Source of the DNA: Oryzias latipes
Lineage: Eukaryota > Chordata > Actinopteri > Beloniformes > Adrianichthyidae
Direction of reading: 5' to 3'
Assembly: GCF_002234675.1 (NCBI RefSeq)
Contig: NC_019879.2
Span: 18,178,355 to 18,242,354 of the forward strand
Length of the DNA: 64,000 nucleotides
Shown: positions 22,601 through 37,600 of the stretch, piece by piece
How positions within the stretch are numbered: position 1 is the first letter of the stretch
Layout: every line of letters starts with the position of its first letter
Notes under the pieces: generated by a model
Seen by the model: only the letters and a program-made list of their open reading frames with translations
Told to the model about the DNA's origin: nothing
Database searches by the model: none
Position numbers and translations under genes: made by a program

Positions 22601-25600
22601 CCTGTGACAGATCAGAAGATGGATGGATGGACAATACACTATTTCATCATCCTACAGGAAGAGGTCCATAGATGTCTGGATGTTCTTTTACGAGGATATT
22701 TACAGGAACAAATATAGTACAATCTTTGAAAAAGTATAGCAACATACTAAAGTTTAAGGATTTTCAGTGCTTGCAGCAAGATTTGTTGTCATTGCATATC
22801 TTTGCGTTGTTTTTTTTTATATATATAAACCAGGAGAAAACCCAGCATATGAAAGAAATTGAACATACTGATAAAGTAGAGTAGGGCAATAATGAAGATG
22901 GAGCTCCAATCGCTTACTAGAGGCTACTGTACGAGTAAAAACTATTCAAGGATTTTTCAAGGTAACTTCTGTTTCATTCAGATCTTTTACATAAAGGATT
23001 GTTACATGAGGTCATTCTTGTCCAAAGCAATGATGACATTCCCAAGGACATTTGTACAAAGCTAGCTGCTATTATCATATATTTATTTTTGTGCTGCAGG
23101 AGTTTAATATCCCTTTGGAGATCATTATCTTTGAGTTTCATTGAACGGACAGCGGAAAAAAAAGCAGTGCACATCTTTCATTTCTGTTCACTTCTTGTTT
23201 TGTTTTCTCCTTTTTTTTGACCATCTCATACAAAACAAATACAGCCGTTTATTAAAAAAACAAAAACATTTCAATTGAACTAATACATCCTGAGCGCAGT
23301 CAGAGCTGCAGGCACAACCCCATTCATTATTTGAAAATGTTTTGTCATAATTTTGCTGCACTGCTGATTAGCAGAACAGTTGAAAGGCTGTGACAGTTTG
23401 TAAGTATAATACAGTAAATGCAGAGACAGAACCCTGTAGTAAGAGGGCTAATGTGACATGTGGTCAGAGGGCAGATGGATTTAGACATTATAATGATGTT
23501 TGCAGGAACAGGGATAGCCAACTTAAGCACCTTTTCCCCTCTATGATCTGGGATGGGAGCAAAAAGGAACAAATTTGTTGTTGTCAAAGGGAGTTAGATT
23601 TTTATTTTTTGCCCATGGTGCTTCATATTAAAGATGACAGTCTGCTGTTGAGCCTCACAGTCATTTGAAAATTTGTATAACATCCAATGCAGTCAAACTC
23701 TGAGGACAAACAACAATGAGTCACTTTTGAAGTTCTTTCAGACATCTTAGTGCTCTTAGAGGTTGGTTTGAGCATCTGATGCATTCAGCTGCAATAAAGT
23801 CTGAAGAAAGCTCCACAGAATGGAGGACATGTGTTCGTACGTGACGAGTCTTCGTGCTGATGCTGCTCGATGAGCGGGAGACTCCTCAGAGCAGCAGCCG
23901 TCACCACAGGCTCTTCTGTTCTGCCGCGCCCTGTCTGTCACGCACAAGCACACAAGGGTGTCACCACAGGGAGAAACTTTTTACAGGATGACTTTGGTGA
24001 TGTGCGTCTCTTTTAGCATGTGATGCATATTTTTGCTTGGAGGTAGCAAGACATCACTTGAAGCTGAGTCGTAAAAATAGCTTGTTTTCTTTGTTGCGTG
24101 TGTTTTTTGTAGGTCTGATGAGGAACTGGTGAAGTTCATGCACTTGATGAACTCCATCTGGAACATCTGTGGGAAAAATGTGATCACAGCTTTTGACCTT
24201 TCCCCTTTTAAGGTCATCTGTGACCTTGGAGGTAAGTTTTGGACTGGTTAGCAAATATTAAAGTCCCATAATAATGTGAGCTCACAATCAAGTTTTTCCT
24301 AATATTCTTCAACCTGCCTCCATCTTTTGAGCCAAAAACTCACCAAAACGTATGTATATGAATGTATATTTTAATGTGAGTTACCAACATAATAACAATT
24401 CGGAGGTTTGTTTGACCTGTGACCTTGGTAAAGGGCCAACAGTTAAAAAAAAATAACAGTGAAGTCACCAAGTGAGCTTGTTTTAAATGTGGGTGGGGTT
24501 TGTAAAAATATATTGTTTGCAAAGATAATTCTGAGCAGAGTCCGCCATTTTGTGTAAATGGTGCGTGAAGAGAGGATTGTTTTAGCTGAGGCTTTTGCTG
24601 TGCCAACCCGTAAAGACAGCAGCTGAAAGGCAAAGAAAAATACATAAATGTAAACATTCAACCTAACTTAACTATTATAACTCCTCTGTTTCCAACTGGA
24701 GAATAATAGTGGGTCACACTATAAACACACTGGATTGACATTTGGTAAATGGTTTCACATAAATAATGTTTAAGTGCACATTGCAGAAAACCTTTCAAGA
24801 CTACTAATATGGATGGCATGACATTTGTATGTATTGTAATGATTTCCATTGATTTTTTTTACCCTTACCTTAATTCAATTGTGACACCCTGTTTTGTTTC
24901 ATAGACTAGCAGAAACATGGTCTCTGAGTAAAATGTGGAAAGTTGAAACACGCTACTGCTCTAAGACAAATAAGCCCTTTTTCTTTTGATTCTCGAGAGA
25001 CACTTTGTTCACTGCTGTCTGTGTGAGCTGCTTTGTCAAGTTACATTTATTTATGAACCGTCCTTGAAGAGCACTCCCTAAAGCACTCTTCTAAGATTCC
25101 TTACAAAGTGCTGAAAGCTGAGAAAATGTTGCGCAGTGATAAGAATATGACACAGAAAAGACAATGTGGGAGGCCACATCCTTGCAATAATGAGTGAAAT
25201 AGAGTCAGATCAGAATATAGCCCATAGCTTTTCTCTGTTAGAAATTGTACTGCATTTTTTTATGAATTTTGAATTTTAGGTAATGTAAAAAAAAATCACA
25301 GACTTTTTAGAGACTTATTGGAGATTTTCTGCTCATCTGCTACCTGGTCCCCAATTTACTGCTGCAAATAAAATATTTTTTTTAACAGATTTTCCAAAAA
25401 TGTTGTTCGTTCACCTGCTTTCTCTTTTCTCAATGCTGCTTGTTTGTCTCTCAACTACTTTTTCAGTAATTTTTGTGTTTAAATTTTCCTGTCCTGTTGG
25501 GACCTGTCTACAGACAAGATGGCGCCCTAACATCATTAGCCAGAAGCGGAAATTTTCAGAATTGTAGAATCTATATCAAAACTCTTTAATGTGATAAATC

Positions 25601-28600
25601 TATTATAGTATCCAGTTCAAAATCCAGTTTTATTGTGCAAGATGGTACAGGAAACAGTGATCATTTGATTCCTTTCAAAACTGAGATCAACAAAAGTGTT
25701 TAGATTAGTAAAACTGCTACGCCATTTACACCGGGGCTTTAAAACGTCTTGCAGTCAAGTCCTCTTTGTCCTGTCCTGTCAGACCCCAACTGATTATCCC
25801 AGATGGCGGTGATTACTGAGTCTTGTTCTTTTGGAAGTTTTTTCCTAAATCTTGCTACGTACACATCTGGTATGTGATCCTCATTTAAGAGCACGGTTTC
25901 TATAACACTGTTTCAGCTTGCAGTCTTCACACTGGACTGTTGCAACCTGATATTTGTGCATGTACAGTTGGAAGAGGTTTGGTGTGAAATGTTAAGGCGG
26001 TGCAAACCTCGCAAATCTCGCTCCAGGCTTGTTCTTTCACAGCTCTATTCCACTATATGTAAGACTTGGTGTCATGTCATTTCGGCTGGGCACAAACCAC
26101 AGTTATTAACGTCTCCTTCATGATCAAATCTCAAATGCTTGGTACTTCTGTGACTTAGGACGCCATCCAAACGTCACTTCCAAATCCGAGTCCCTGATTG
26201 ATCAACTGATTTAACTTTTAACATGTGTAATGCGGCCGCGCATTTTGTACGTAGAGCCATAAAAACCTGCATAATGATGCATGAATGTGAGAGTTTCGAA
26301 CACAGAAGCCCAAAACACGCATTAGTGCGCGTTTACACAGACTTTTCAAAGGAAGTAGTTGCTTGATCACGTGTTGCAGATGGCCGGTGTGAAGGTAGCA
26401 TTAAAGGAAATTTTTGTCGCAGTAATCTGTCAATCACTTATATGGAACATCAAAATAAAAGTACGATAATCTGATATTACCCATATTGTCCAGAGCGATT
26501 TGGATTATAACTTTTTAAATATGTTGCTTTTTGTGTAACCTTTTGAGACAACCTCAGTTGTCAGCTGGCCCTTTATAATAAACTGAAATGATTTGAATAT
26601 TAACCTTGCAAAAAGCAATAAAAATGTATAAATTGCTCTGTTCTTACCTCATTCTCACAGGTTAGCTTCCTTAAATTTGTACCACCTTAGCAAACCACAC
26701 AGAGGAGCTGTGGAGCCTCTAAAGCCACATGCTGCCTGTCTTCTTACCCTTTCCCACCTCTTTCTAACTGTTTCTCTATTGGATTTTATGTTAATGCTTT
26801 TGCATGAGCAACATCACCCAACAGTTAGCATGTGAACAGCAGGAGCCCTGGAAGGCGTGACAGCAGTGTCACACGCAGACCTCGTCTCTCACACAGCATC
26901 TGTTGTTTTGTGCACACCTGCTGCTCAAAACCCTTTCTCTTTGTCTGACCGGCTCCCTGCCAACTGCCTGATTAGTGTCCAATGTATACAAGACATAAGT
27001 CGCTATCGATCCATCACTGTCAGATTAGGTTTTCAGACAAGGTCCTTAAGCATGGACGAGATTGAGAAACATGAGCAGAGTTTAATGGAATTACTGCAAG
27101 TGGCAGTGGTTGTTAAATGTCCTCCAAAACTGTGAATTAAATGTTTTAGAGCAAAAAAAAAAGGGGTTAAGAATTCAAAAGCAAATTTAAAACGTAATTC
27201 ACGAAAGCAACATTTTGAAGCACTGTAGCAATTTTTAAAATCCCAAAGTGAAAAAACTCAAACACTGACTAAAAATAGCAGTGATAGAAGCCTTGTGAGA
27301 TACACAAATCTCCGATAAAAGGCTTTTATTAACAGAGGCAGCCAAGTTAGCTTGGGGTCCTAAACAGTCTGTTGTGTATTTGGTTTTGTTCCTCCTCATT
27401 GCTCTTTGATTTTTCTCCTCTGCTGACCTCTGTTTGATGTGAGGGCACATGTGTCTGTTTGTGTGCGTAAAAAGGACAGCTTCGTGGTAATAAAACCTGA
27501 TAAAGTAACAGGAGGTTTGATTGGAGGATAGCTTGGAGGAATGTCTGCCTTGAGTGCACACAAACCTACAAACACGTTGACCCAAGTCTGACAGGATTCG
27601 CAGGTTTATGAAATGAGTTCCTTTATTGTCGTCTTCAACCACTTTCGAGATGTCACAGCATATCTCTTTCATTCTGTTTTCCATCAGCTTTCTCTTTCAG
27701 TCTCTCTTGGAAATTCAATTTACTTTGGAATGAGTTCTTTCCAAGGACCAACATATTTATCCTCCAGAGTTACATCTTTGTTTCTGCCCTTCCATGTATG
27801 TGCATGTGTGTACATTTGTGTCTTACTTTTCTGACCATCTGGTGTTACTTGTGTTATATGAAGTAGAAGAACTGTAAAGAAAAGGTGTCCAAATTCTGTA
27901 TGTTAGTTAACTTTTTCTATTGCCTTTTTAAAATGACTACAGATGTATTTAGACTGGAAAAATTTGAACCAGAGTTCGTTTACCCCGATAATCTGGAACA
28001 AATTTTCACACTATACCCAAGTGCACCCTGGTCAAGGATGAGGTACTGCTCTTAAACCCATCTTTGGAGGCGGTCTCGGTTCATTTCTAATCAGACAGAG
28101 CTTTGGTTCGCTCTAAGATTTCTCAGTCTAAATACAATCCGTCCTTGAAGCGGAAGAACTGAACCAAAAGGACCATCGTAGCTGGTCGTCAAAGTGTGTA
28201 AACAGATGAATGAAGGAACCGGTAAGACGCAGACAAATGTAAAGCAACGATTGTCATTTTATCAGACAGAAACAAGGATCCACTTTCTTCTGAAAGACCT
28301 CTCACATGCATTTTTTGTGTCTTGTAACGTGGCACGCGCCCAGCACTGCTGTGACATCACCCGAATTTTTCGAGTCTGAGACTAATGAAAATGTATAGAA
28401 GTAATGTGAAATTGTGTTTTACTTCACAAATGCAGCTGGGTCCATATTTTCTGTTGAGAACTTCAAGATAAATGCAGCATGGAGGCAGCAGTATGACACT
28501 GGTTTTGTTTTAAATTTCCTTTTGCCAGGTACATAAACAACACTGATGGCAACTTTAACCAATGATGTTCCCTGGTAGCCCCAAAGCTGCTAAATAGTTT

Positions 28601-31600
28601 TCACAACAGATCAAAAGTGCAAGCTTTTGACCAACCTGAACATCTGCAACATGTAGCGTGAAAACAAGAACAATATATTGAGTTACCACCTCCTCACATG
28701 CTTTAACACATACCCCTCACATTAAGGGTCTGTTTAATAAGGCCTTTGTCGAGAAGTGTAGTTGAGCTTATAGCTAATGTCGCTAACAAATTAAAGAACA
28801 ATTGCTTCTTGAAGAATCATTGCTGCTTGTTTGTCCTCCGCCAAGATGTCTTTTAAAAAACAATCTTTTTAGATTTACATCACTCAATAAAAATAAACAG
28901 AAGAGGCTTTTTCAGCATAAAGAACCACTCAAAAGGTTATCACAAAACATTATTTCTTTAGTTTGTAATTAAGACATCTTATGCTAATCAAATAGTAATC
29001 AAACCATATAGTCAAAAATGTGGCATTAAAGGGGTTTTCAAGTCCGTTTTTCTTTTTCTCATGCGAATGATTCCGCCTCATAGCACCACTCCAGTTGACA
29101 AATCCCAAAACAGCTTCCATTACCCAGTTAAAGAACTATAATACTTGATACTTCCAAGTTAGCTTTAAAATCAGGAGCAGAATGTAAAAAAATTCTTGAA
29201 TCAAATCATTACACCTACAGTTATAGATTTAAGCATTGTCAGTTTGACAAGCTTTAAAAACAATGCAACAAACTGTAATGCAGCATGTCAAGTTATGTGA
29301 ATGAAAGGTGTTTACAATTGTGCTTTTTAATATTAGATTTATTGAGGCAACAATGATAAAAGGTACATTTAATTACAATGTTGTTAGGGGTTTTGTGTTA
29401 TAATAAAATACAACATGTCACGGTGTATCAGGATGACCCAAATGCAGGACTAGACTCCAAGGCTGAGGGAAGAACCAGAGTTCTTTCAACAACAGAAAAC
29501 ACCAAACCAGGTGGGGAAAAACTCCACAAACATAACCGGACTCGAAAACAGCATGACTCCAGAAAGGAACCTGGGGGGATGTTTAAACTACCCTGACTTT
29601 AACCCTGAACTCTCACTAAAGTCCGCCTGAGCTTGCTTACTGTATGTCGGTTCCAAAAGACGGGATATCAGTTAGCGTAATTACGCTCGACTTGGCAACC
29701 CTGGGTTAATGCATGTGCACAGCAAGTACATAAAGACATTCTCAATGGATCCCCGATTTCCGGAGTCACCATGGAAACACGTGGAGAAAAAAAGAGAGCG
29801 CTATACTTCAGTGAGACGGAGTCTGAGATTTTAATGACGCCGTATGAAGATTATAGGCTCATCAAAAAAGTAATACGGCTGCATCATCAGCAAATAGAGA
29901 TTCTGCTTAGAGAAAAAGAATGGAAAAAGTAAACAGACGAGTTTCTATCTCATTTCTATGATGCATATATATATAAAAATATAACTTATGCAACTTAAAT
30001 GAATTAATTCAATTGGTAACAAGTGACTTCTGTCTATCCAACTCAATAGTTGTTTGTACAACTCAAATTTACATGTTTATCTAACTAAATGTCATATTAC
30101 TCCAATTCAATTAAATGTTTTTCCATCTTAATTTATTGTACTTGTTGAACTCTCATATGTCTAAGTTTGAGGCCTTTTATTATAGATTTCTAATATGAAG
30201 CATGTATTCATTTATCTTGACCCTGACTTTAAGTTCAGTTCCTGCAAATGGAATTAGCACTGGTGGTGCTAAATAAACTCATCATCCTCTCCCTTCCTCT
30301 CGCTCATGGTGCAGCAGGAATTAAACAAAGTAGGACAAAATAACTCAAAACACTGTAAAACAGCTAAACAACAAAACACATTTGGTCAAAAACTCCCACT
30401 TAAACCCAAATTCGTCCAGACAGGTAAAGGGAATGGTATCCCACATTTCCTTGTGCTGCCAATCTAACAGCGGCACCAAAGTAACACCTACTTAATTGAA
30501 TTAATTTGAATGAAAGTAAAATATCTGTCTGATAATTACGTGTTATTTTTAAGTTGACTGAACTCAAAAAAATGATTTATCTTAACTGAAGCAAATAATT
30601 CAGTTAGATCACTGTAAAAACAGTTTATCTTTCCAACATCCAGACGTGGTCTTATCACCCTCTCACGGTATTAAGTATTATCTGAGTATTTTTATCCACC
30701 AAATCATCTTCAAATGGACAGGCCATGCTGCTTTACCTCCCTGAAACAAACTAGCCTTAAACTAAACCCGCTCCAAACCACGTTATGTTCAGAGCATGAG
30801 TTGCTATGGCAACTTGACATACCCTCACGCATACCTCCATTTTTGGAACCGAAATCTGAGGTTATCCACTTCCTTAGCCTCAAACTTACCGTGGTAACTC
30901 ACATCACCTGCTTTCTGGAATACCCCCCAGGCCAAAAAGACTGAACTAAAGCAAAACTCAAACAGAGCTCAAACAAATTAACCAAAAGTGCAGGCAGCCA
31001 TGCTGGAAGCATGGCTTAAAACCTGGATAACTTTAAAAGTATTCAAGTTTTAATGTTCACAAGCAAAAATCGATTTTTAGCAGCTCTGGCCAGTCAAAGT
31101 CAACTGTTGATTTTTCCCTGGATTAAAATCTTCAGTGGGATTCTGAGACAGCCAAATCTGCATAAAGCCTCCCGCTGCTCAAAATTCAGATCAATTCCTT
31201 CTGCTTTATTGGGATTAATGTCAGATTTAACCAAATTCCAAGAGCTGCCACATTCAGCTGAATGCAAATCATACTAATAAATACTGGGTTTTTACCTGGA
31301 AGCATTTGTTCTGCTCTTGTGAGTGTTTGTTTATTTGCTGAGCGCAAAAGTGCACAAGTTAATGAAGGTTATGTATTCAGTGTACCTTGACTAAAAGCAA
31401 ATCTCCTTCTCTCCAGGCTGCAGTGGAGCATTAGCCAAACAATGCACGGCAGTCTACCCAGAATGCACAGTGACGATCTTTGACCTTCCCAAGGTGGTGC
31501 GCATGTCGCAGGAACACTTTGTTAGTGTAGCAGACCAGAGGATCAGCTTCCATGAGGGTAACAGCTCTACAATTTGGGCGGAATAACTTGGCTATAATTA

Positions 31601-34600
31601 TAGTATAAGGCCTGTTTCAATGCAACCTGTAAAACATGCATGGAGATAAAACTTCAAATTTGGCTTGATATTCTGATATTTATCTTATTTCAACAATATT
31701 TCTTGGCAAATTCCAAGTTCACGTTCAAGTTCAAGTTTATGTAGCTATGTTTGGACACAGTTTAAAAGAGTTTTTTGTGTTGTCTGTGAAACAAAAATAA
31801 AACATCCACAAGCTAGGTCCAGGAGAGTGGTGACATTTGCAACTTTCTCTTTAATAGGAATAATATAAATAAATAAACTATCTGTAATTAAGATGGATTT
31901 TGACAATTTTTTAGTCAATGTCCCATCAGTGGACAGTCATTGGTGTACTTTATATCTATTGAATTTAGATTAACTTATAAGCATTCTTACACAAACTGGC
32001 CAGAAAAATTTTTCATTCCTTTCATTCCTTTTTTTAGGGATATTCAAGTTTTTATTTGGATCATAACGTTTTAGGAAAACTGGATTATTTATTTACTTCT
32101 CAACTTTAAACATTTTCATTTTAACTAAGGGACATTTTGAACAAGAAAGAAATAAAAAAAATATTTGTTCATCTATTGTGCTGTAAAAATACAGTAGTCA
32201 CAGGTGTACACTGAAGGTGACTGCTTGTGCAAAAAGAAGTGACACATGCAACCACCATATATGCAGACAACTAAAGGCAAATCCCCAAAATTCCCACAGT
32301 AAGAATCTAAATCCACATAAAATGAAGGAAGAAGTCTACAGCAGTTCCACTGATCTCTGGATGAGGTTGTAGCTCTGACAAGGACACAGCAGGAATATTG
32401 ACATCATTTGAAAATGCGGCACAGAGGGTCAAGAAGAAGGGGTCGGCGGTCTTGCCAACAACAGATGGAGGATTTGTTACCCTCGATACTTGACTCCTGA
32501 CCGATGACCGGACTTAATCTGTCAGCAAAACCAAGAAAGTCCTCCATACTGTAACACATAGAAGCATCTCAGCAGGGACAGGTGATCTACTTCCAGTTCA
32601 CTGACTCCCTCTGATGCAAAGTTCCAAAATGTGAAATTTTCACTTTTAAAAACATTTGCAGTGGGGCAAAAAAGTATTTAGACTGCCACCAATTGTGCAA
32701 GTTCTCCAACTTAAAAAGATGAGAGAGGCCTATAAATTTTCATCATAGGTAAACTTCAACTATGAGAGACAAAATGAGGAAAGAAAAATCCAGAAAATCA
32801 CATTGTCTGATTTTTAAAGGAATTTTTTGTAAATTATGGTGGAAAATATATATTTGGTCAATTACAAACGTTCAACTTAATACTTTGTTATATATCCGTT
32901 GTTGTAAATGACAGCAGTCAAACATTTTCTGTAAGTCTTCACAATTTTTTCACAAACTGTTGCTGGTATTTTGGCCCATTCCTCCATGCAGATCTCCTCT
33001 AGAGCAGTGATGTTTTGAGGCTTTGACTGGACCTCACAGACTTTCAACTTCCTCCAAAGATTTTCTATGGAATTGAGATCTGGGGACTGACTAGGCTGCT
33101 CCAGGACCTTGAAATGCTTCTTATGAGGCCACTCCTTCAACACCGAACAGTGTGTTTGGAATTGTTGTCATACTGAAAGACCCAGCCACATTTCATCTTC
33201 AATGCCCTTGCTGGTGGAAGGAGGTTTTCTCTCAAAATCTGACGATACATGGCCCCATTCATTCTTTCTTTTACATGGATCAGTCGTCCTGGTCCCTTTA
33301 CTCAAAAACAAACCCAAAGCATGATGTTTCCACCCCCATGCTTTACAGTAGGCATGGTGTTCTTTGGATGCAACTCAGCATTCTTTCTCCTCCAAACAGG
33401 ACAAGTAGAGTCCTACCAAAAACTTTTTTTTTGTTTCACCTGACCATAGGACAAACTCTACCAAACCTCTTCTGGATCATCCAAATGCTCTCTAGCAAAC
33501 ATTAGATGAGCCTGCACATGTACTGGCTTTAGTGGGTCGACACGTCTGACGCTGCAGGGTTTAAGTCCCTGGCGGTGTAGTGTGTTACTGATGGTAGCCT
33601 TTTTTTACTTTGGTCCCAGCTCTCTGCAGGTCATTCACTTAGTCCCCCCGTGTGATTCTGGGATTTTTGCTCACTGTTCTTGTGATCATTTTGACCATAC
33701 AGAGTGAGATCTTGTGGGGAGCCCCAGATGGAGGGAGATTATCAGTGGTCTTGTATGTCTAATAATTGCTCCTACCGTTGATTTTTTCACACCAAGCTGC
33801 TTACCTATTGCAGATTCAGTCTTCCCAGTCTGGTGCAGGTCAACAATTTTGTTTCAGGTGTCCTTAGACAGCTCTTTGGTCTTGGCCATAGTGAAGTTTG
33901 GAGTGTGACTGTTTTTAGGTTGTGGACAGGTGTCTTTCATATAGATAATCAGTTCAAACAGGTGTCATTAATACAGGTATAGAGTGGAGAATAGAGGATT
34001 CCCGTAGTGAAGAACTTACAGGCCTGTGAGAGCTTGTTTGTAGGTGACCTAATACTTATTTTGCAACATAATTTGCAATTCATTTCTTTATAAATCAGAC
34101 AATGTGATTTTCTGGATTTTTCTAATTTTGTCTCTCATAGTTGAGGTATACCTAAGATGAAAATTACAGGCTTCTCTTATCTATTTGAGAGCTTGCCCAA
34201 TTGGTGGCAGACCAAATAATTATTTTTGCCACACTGTAAATTTAAAAATAGTCAGCTATTTAAACAAATACGGAAACACAATTGAATGGTATTACTTATT
34301 ATTTGTTTTTTGAAAATTGAAAACTAATCAAAAATAACGTGAGAAACCAACAGATGTTTATCTAATCACAGTTAGGAATAGCTGAAATGATAGAAATTGC
34401 TTTTTTGAATAAAAAGGCATTCAGGGGCTGAAGCATAAATGGATGTAATTTCCAAAATTGAAATCATCAAACCTTCCCTTTTTCTGAGGAAAATGTTGTT
34501 TTTGCACAGAATTTTAGAAGTCCCAAAATAGATGTCAATTGTGTACAAAATTGGAACAGTTTTGTTAAAATTTGCTGTAAATAAATATAAGTAGCTGAAA

Positions 34601-37600
34601 TGTCCTTTAATTTGTTTTAGGATACAATATTACCGTTTTTTTAATAACACTTTGGATGCTGTCAACCTTACACTCAGCCTCCCACTGAGATGCAACAGTT
34701 TGGCTCAAATCATTGTGAACAAAACTGTCAATTTGATCCTAACACTTCCTTTGTTGTGTTGCCTCGACTCCACAGCAGCTAATGTGGGAAAAAGGTTCAC
34801 AGCATCTTGAGAAAATCTGCAGCTGGTGTCGATTCCTGCCCTCCTGCTGTTCACATCTTGCCACGATTGGAATTTTTAAGCCTGTCGATTTATGCGTAGA
34901 ATTTTGTTTCAGCAAAGTGACCGATTGGTGGACATCATCCACCAGAAAGTAAAATCTCTAAAAGAATGCATTTTTCATACAGCAATTTGACTGCATCTAT
35001 ATATTGGGCCTCACATACAGTATGACTGTATTAACACAAATAAAACACTGCCAATGAAATATCATTAATTAGGTCTTGTGCTCTTGCAATCATTAAATTA
35101 CAACAGACATCCATCTTTAGTCAACTGGCATAAACCATTAATTAGGTCATATCCTATTACTTAAGGGCTTGTCAACAGAATTATTAATTACATGCAGTAA
35201 TTACAGCAAATAGAAGCTTCCTAAGCGACTAAAGCACTCTAACAGGAGACAAACAACCACAGAAATGTGAATTCATTTAGCATCCTTGTCCTAAATATAT
35301 ATGTTTTTCTTTCTTTAAGGGGACTTCTTTAAGGACTCTCTGCCTGTGGCTGACCTCTATATTCTTGCCAGAATCCTCCATGACTGGACAGATGAACGCT
35401 GCATAAAGCTACTCCAGAGAATCTATGAAGCCTGTAAACCAGGTCTGTGAGCGTGCGTGTGAGTCTTTTGAGTGTGAAAGGGATAAGCACTGTTTTTTTC
35501 CTGCCTGGAATGAGACGGCAGATTGTATCCCGTGATGCAGCTGATCCCAGAAAAATCTGTCCTTCTGGATTTGATGAAAGTCAGATGCAGTCACAGATAC
35601 AATCAGGAAGCTGCAGAGAAAGAGACAACAAAAGAGAATGCCTACTTTTCCTGGGCAGCTTGCTGCATTTAACGTAGGTACATTAAAGGCTTTTTAACAG
35701 ATTCATTCAAGTATCACAGCATTTATCAAAAAGGTTTGAACAAAATAACTGAGAAACGGAGCTTAAATGAAACTTAGCCCAAATGGCTGGCATCAAAACT
35801 CTGTTATTATTATTTCAGAACTCTGTTCTGAAATAATTCTTGACATTATTCTGCCCAACTAAAAGCTGTGAGCATGGCACATGCTCAGTGGGTATTTCTT
35901 ACTTTTTTGTAGTTGTAGGCTTCATCACTTTTTTACCAACTTGACAAAAGAGTCAACCAAACAGATAAACTGAGACATCTGCAACCCCCGATTTCATCTT
36001 TGGCAGAAAGATGCACACTCCCGCAGTAAACCTGCTTGCTGCAGATGAGACGTGCCAGAGGGCAGTGTATCTTCCTGTCACTGATGAGATGAAAAGATTG
36101 CAAAGGTCTGATATACGCACAGCGTCGCAAAGATACGATGGGTGACCAGATGGATGGCATCGTGAAAGGCAAAGCAACACCAACCTTCAAGTTACTTTCC
36201 TGTAAACGATCCTTGGAAAGACCAAGTTACAGGATTCTTTTGTTTCATACAAGTTAGACATTTTAATTTAGTTAATGCAGTTTATGAATAGTCCATGAAA
36301 TGTGAAAAATCCGAAATGTACCATTAGTTTTTTTTTTTTTTCTCAATTTACTAAAAGAACATATTTGTCATAAATTTTATGACAAATATGTATAATAAAG
36401 TATTTATAATGGCACAAGAAAATCTTCCTTGATTCTCCTGTTAATTCACTTTTATGCACCATAGATATACATATCATACTAAATGGCAATAAAGCCTTTT
36501 TTTATGTTGATAAGAAATAGTTCATTGGTGTAACTATTATAATAACCTTTTGCTGATAATAATACAATAACCCTGACAGCAATGAGGTGTGAAATGTTAA
36601 AGGTAAAGTTGTTTATTTGAATTATAAATCCCTTCCAAATGCAACTGTGTATTTATAATTCAAAAAAACTGATTTCAAGGTACTAAAAAAAGAAATTAGA
36701 GATCTGAATCCTTTTAGTTGGTTTTGTTTAATATTCAAACCAACTAGTGTTGCATTTTTACATGTATGGTAAGCACAGAATTCGTGCTGTCATGATCATA
36801 AATAAAGGAAATCTTTCCAATTTCTGTAAAGAATTACTTTGAATTTTGTCATGCTGAATTTGTTCATCCTGTCTTCAGTTTGCAGCTAACATGTTATCTA
36901 ATGTTATCTTTTCTTTTCTAGGAGAATTTATCATGTTAGTTAACATGAATCAATTGAAAAGTATGTTCCTAACTGTTGCACTAATTGAAGGTGATTACGA
37001 TTAAATAGTTGACGTTACAGACTCATTCTAATAAAAGTTGTGATTTTTGGTGTTCTTAGAGCATTTTTCTTACTATGGAGGACATATATAAAGAAAATTG
37101 AGCTGAATATTGCATTTCTGAGTTTTTCATTATCGAAATTGTAAATCAGGAGCAGGAAAAAAAAAACGGCAGGCCACTAGGTCCCTGCTCTGCTCCATTC
37201 CGATGCATCCACTTGCAGAAAAAAATAGATCAGTGTGCGTCTTCTGTTGCTGTACGGCTGGATAGCTGTGATATTGCTCGCCATCTTTGTTGCACCGGTA
37301 ATGTTAGTTTGGGGTTGTGAGGGGTTGTAAGCTAGTGGGACAGAGTGTAAACAAAGGAGAGATGGGAAGTCATGGCAGGCTTACTCCCCGCAATGGTCCC
37401 GACCACAATTCAGAGGCCAATTTCTGATTGACTCCTGCCACTCCACAGAAATTATATCTTATTTTGCCTAAAATTGGCATAATCATAAATACAAGATGAC
37501 TGGGAACGCTTTTACAATAGATTAAAAGATGATCGGAATGGGACCTTTAAAAAAATTTGCTCCAACACTAAATGGAAAAGTTTTACTTGCTGGCTAACTT

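Larger units (their letters stand above)
18786..24112 (+). other. asmt intron 4 (5.3 kb)
   Basis: A GT...AG intron that holds the hAT-type MITE (20616-21494) and a SINE-like copy (22335-22632). The rest is AT-rich with no recognised gene. The intron interrupts an Arg codon (AG|G) at both its neighbours' expected positions relative to human ASMT. Confidence 0.7.
24232..31416 (+). other. asmt intron 5 (7.2 kb)
   Basis: The largest asmt intron. It contains MITE family 2 copy A (25719-26398) and the Harbinger relic (about 29600-30940). A degenerate, probably repetitive stretch lies around 27950-28200. The longest free open frame (minus strand, 27235-27684, 149 codons) has no recognisable domain. 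No conserved exon was found. Confidence 0.65.

Noticed and set aside
27235..27684. 149-codon minus-strand open frame in asmt intron 5
   Set aside because: No recognisable domain, no splice context, and the length is within chance for 64 kb of sequence.
29395..29600. Segment ACATGTCACGGTGTATCAGG and following, reminiscent of a retroelement leader
   Set aside because: No paired end, target duplication or coding similarity was found; it may only be the flank of the Harbinger relic.
33152..33505. 117-codon plus-strand open frame
   Set aside because: It is the non-coding strand of the Tc1-like transposase pseudogene.
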